A stretch of 34,959 nt of DNA from a virus. Made by a program: the position numbers and the translations under genes. Numbering within the stretch: the stretch's first letter is position 1; each line of letters opens with the position of its first letter. Of the stretch, positions 33,551-34,959 are shown in pieces. Location of the stretch: positions 1 through 34,959 of the IMG/VR virus record IMGVR_UViG_3300020160_001427; one strand, given 5' to 3'. Below the pieces are notes generated by a model. It saw only the letters and a list, made by a program, of their open reading frames with translations, was not told the origin of the DNA and did not search any database.

Positions 33551-34903
33551 TTAAGATGCTGTGTACTTGTGTGCTGTAACAGCGTTACCTAAGTTAGTAG
33601 TAACACGTGTCATACCGGTACGGAGGCTAGCCACCATAACGCGACGCTGTGTTTCAACCAATTCTTGGGTATCAATGCGGAGACCGCGCTGGTTACCAAC
33701 AATAAAGTTGCCTGGGTTCACGCAGATAGCACCTGCAACGCCAGTACCTGGTGAAGCAAACTCTGCAGAGACCAACACTGGGCTTCCACCGATTTGACCG
33801 ATTTGACCAGTCAACAATGTAGCTTGTGAGCCAACTTGGTTCATTGTTTGGAAGGTTGTGTCTTCCAGCAATTGGTAATATGTATCAGTATTAATGATAT
33901 AAATTACTTCTGCAGGATCGAGACCCCAAGCACCCAAACCTTGACGCAATGTACGCAATTTAGCAACGTTCATGCCAGCAGCAACAGTGTTACCAGTAGC
34001 AGTAGTGTTAGCAGCCCAGATGCTCAATCCTTTAACGGGATCAGAACCAGAACCTGCACCTAACAAGAAAGCCTTGTCAACGGCGCGAGCAACACGACGA
34101 ACCATACCATCACGGATGATTGGCATCAAAGCCAACAAAGCATCTTCTTCTTCTTCATATGCTGTATACTCGTTTGTAGCGAGTTTATATGCATTCAAAG
34201 TGATTTCTTTGAGGGTGTGGGTAGCATTGCCACCAGCTGAAGGACCGGCTGCACCAAGGGTAGCAGGAACGGCACCAAACTCAGCGTTAGTAACCCAAGT
34301 AGCAGTTCCTGCTTCTGGATTCACTGGAATGGTCATAACGTTGGTTTGCATAGCAATGTTGCGGAAAATAGGAGCAACAACTAAGCGACGACGAACTTCA
34401 GATTCAAGGTTCAAAGAAACTTCTTGTTCCCATGTAGCTGAAGGCACGTGAGCACCGTATTTTTGCACTAAATCGCGGCCAAGACGTGTACCGTCGATTG
34501 ACTTGCCAGCCATTTTAGCTAAGAAAACTGCCTTTTCTTTGTCACCGTAAGACATACCGTCTTTGGCTTCTTGGAAAGACATTTTTGATTTTGTGATTGC
34601 TTCGATTTCTGAAGCTTTCTCTTTTAAAGAGGCTTCTAAACCAGCGATAACTGATTTGCTAGACTCTTCAGCAGATGCTAAACGCTTCTCAACTTCGGCC
34701 AAGAGCTTCTCAGCACCTGTGTCCACAGTAGAGATAGAAGCAACAGCGGCTTTAACGCGTGCATCTAATTCAACTTCAGCTTTTTCAGCAGCAGCTTTTT
34801 CAGCCAATGCTTTTGCTTGTGATTCGACAATGGCTTTTGCAGTTTGCTCAGCCGCTTTGTTAGCTGCATCAGCTAACATTTGTTCTAATTGTTTTGGATC
34901 CAT
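33551..34903 (-). CDS. Major capsid protein, HK97 fold, with N-terminal delta-like coiled coil
   Basis: The start at 34903 is preferred: AGGA lies 7 bases before this ATG, whereas the ATG at 34909 is only 1-2 bases behind it. It gives 450 residues. Residues about 1-120 are Ala/Glu/Lys-rich and helical, like the HK97 delta (scaffold) domain removed after assembly. The rest has HK97-type capsid blocks: ESEVRRRLVVAPIFRNIAM, then a P-domain with ATNEYTAYEEEEDALLALMP and RVARAVDKAFLLGAGSG, and the A-domain LDPAEVIYIINTDTYYQLLE with VGSQATLLTG. A maturation protease should exist just upstream, outside the window. The reading frame stays open upstream of the start to the window edge (34958). Confidence 0.93.
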   Translation of the reverse strand: MDPKQLEQMLADAANKAAEQTAKAIVESQAKALAEKAAAEKAEVELDARVKAAVASISTVDTGAEKLLAEVEKRLASAEESSKSVIAGLEASLKEKASEIEAITKSKMSFQEAKDGMSYGDKEKAVFLAKMAGKSIDGTRLGRDLVQKYGAHVPSATWEQEVSLNLESEVRRRLVVAPIFRNIAMQTNVMTIPVNPEAGTATWVTNAEFGAVPATLGAAGPSAGGNATHTLKEITLNAYKLATNEYTAYEEEEDALLALMPIIRDGMVRRVARAVDKAFLLGAGSGSDPVKGLSIWAANTTATGNTVAAGMNVAKLRTLRQGLGAWGLDPAEVIYIINTDTYYQLLEDTTFQTMNQVGSQATLLTGQIGQIGGSPVLVSAEFASPGTGVAGAICVNPGNFIVGNQRGLRIDTQELVETQRRVMVASLRTGMTRVTTNLGNAVTAHKYTAS

Positions 34904-34959
34904 TTCCATTTCCTTTTTGACTTCGCTGCTTGCTTCCGTTGAGGATTCTAGCCCTTTAG

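Noticed and set aside
1-34959. tRNA genes, CRISPR arrays, insertion sequences or integrase
   Set aside because: No cloverleaf, spaced direct repeats, transposase or integrase motif was found. The only direct repeats are coding repeats in fibres.

Overview
The window is the late structural half of a tailed double-stranded DNA phage genome with a long, non-contractile (siphovirus, lambda/HK97-type) tail. Every gene I can support lies on the minus strand, so the gene order reads from high to low coordinates. The sequence is AT-rich, and most genes are packed with 1-base TAATG or 4-base ATGA overlaps. The lambda K-I-J-L-M style tail tip and the two perfect sigma70-type promoters suggest a Gram-negative bacterial host transcribed by host RNA polymerase. 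The accessory genes (heme oxygenase, a probable bilin reductase fragment, 2-oxoglutarate oxygenases, a radical SAM enzyme) resemble the metabolic cargo of aquatic phages. The host itself cannot be named.

Layout from right to left. (1) 34903-28983: HK97-fold major capsid protein, a UUCG-loop terminator, gp6-like head-tail connector, a large neck protein, tail terminator, tail tube protein, then the gpG-like chaperone with its -1 frameshifted gpT-like extension, ending in a terminator that overlaps the gpT stop. (2) 28946-11428: a perfect-consensus promoter, tape measure protein, gpM-like and gpL-like tip proteins, a fused K-I-J tail hub protein, a large J-tail/fibre protein, a small protein and a 1,286-residue repeat adhesin, then a strong terminator. 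(3) 11424 down to about 3226: a second perfect-consensus promoter, a membrane-anchored coiled-coil protein, a series of small and large fibre proteins ending in a 1,082-residue fibre with seven carbohydrate-binding-like modules and a Cys-rich tip, then two unknown genes. (4) 3204-1: a translationally coupled enzyme cassette: 2OG-Fe(II) oxygenase, radical SAM/SPASM protein, second 2OG-Fe(II) oxygenase, compact heme oxygenase, and the first 50 codons of a probable ferredoxin-dependent bilin reductase.

How it works together: units 1 and 2 build the head-tail joint, tail tube and tip. Unit 3 decorates the tail with receptor-binding fibres. The cassette is transcribed in the same direction directly behind the fibres. 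It contains three iron-dependent enzymes plus one that releases iron from heme and makes biliverdin. The most interesting untested possibility is that the radical SAM and oxygenase enzymes modify a substrate, perhaps the adjacent fibre whose C-terminus is an alternating Asn-Cys tip. The heme oxygenase/bilin reductase pair would make a reduced bilin. No tRNA, CRISPR array, insertion sequence, integrase, lysis endolysin or replication gene was seen. No gene-free stretch exceeds 300 bases; the longest gap (11273-11484) holds a terminator and a promoter.
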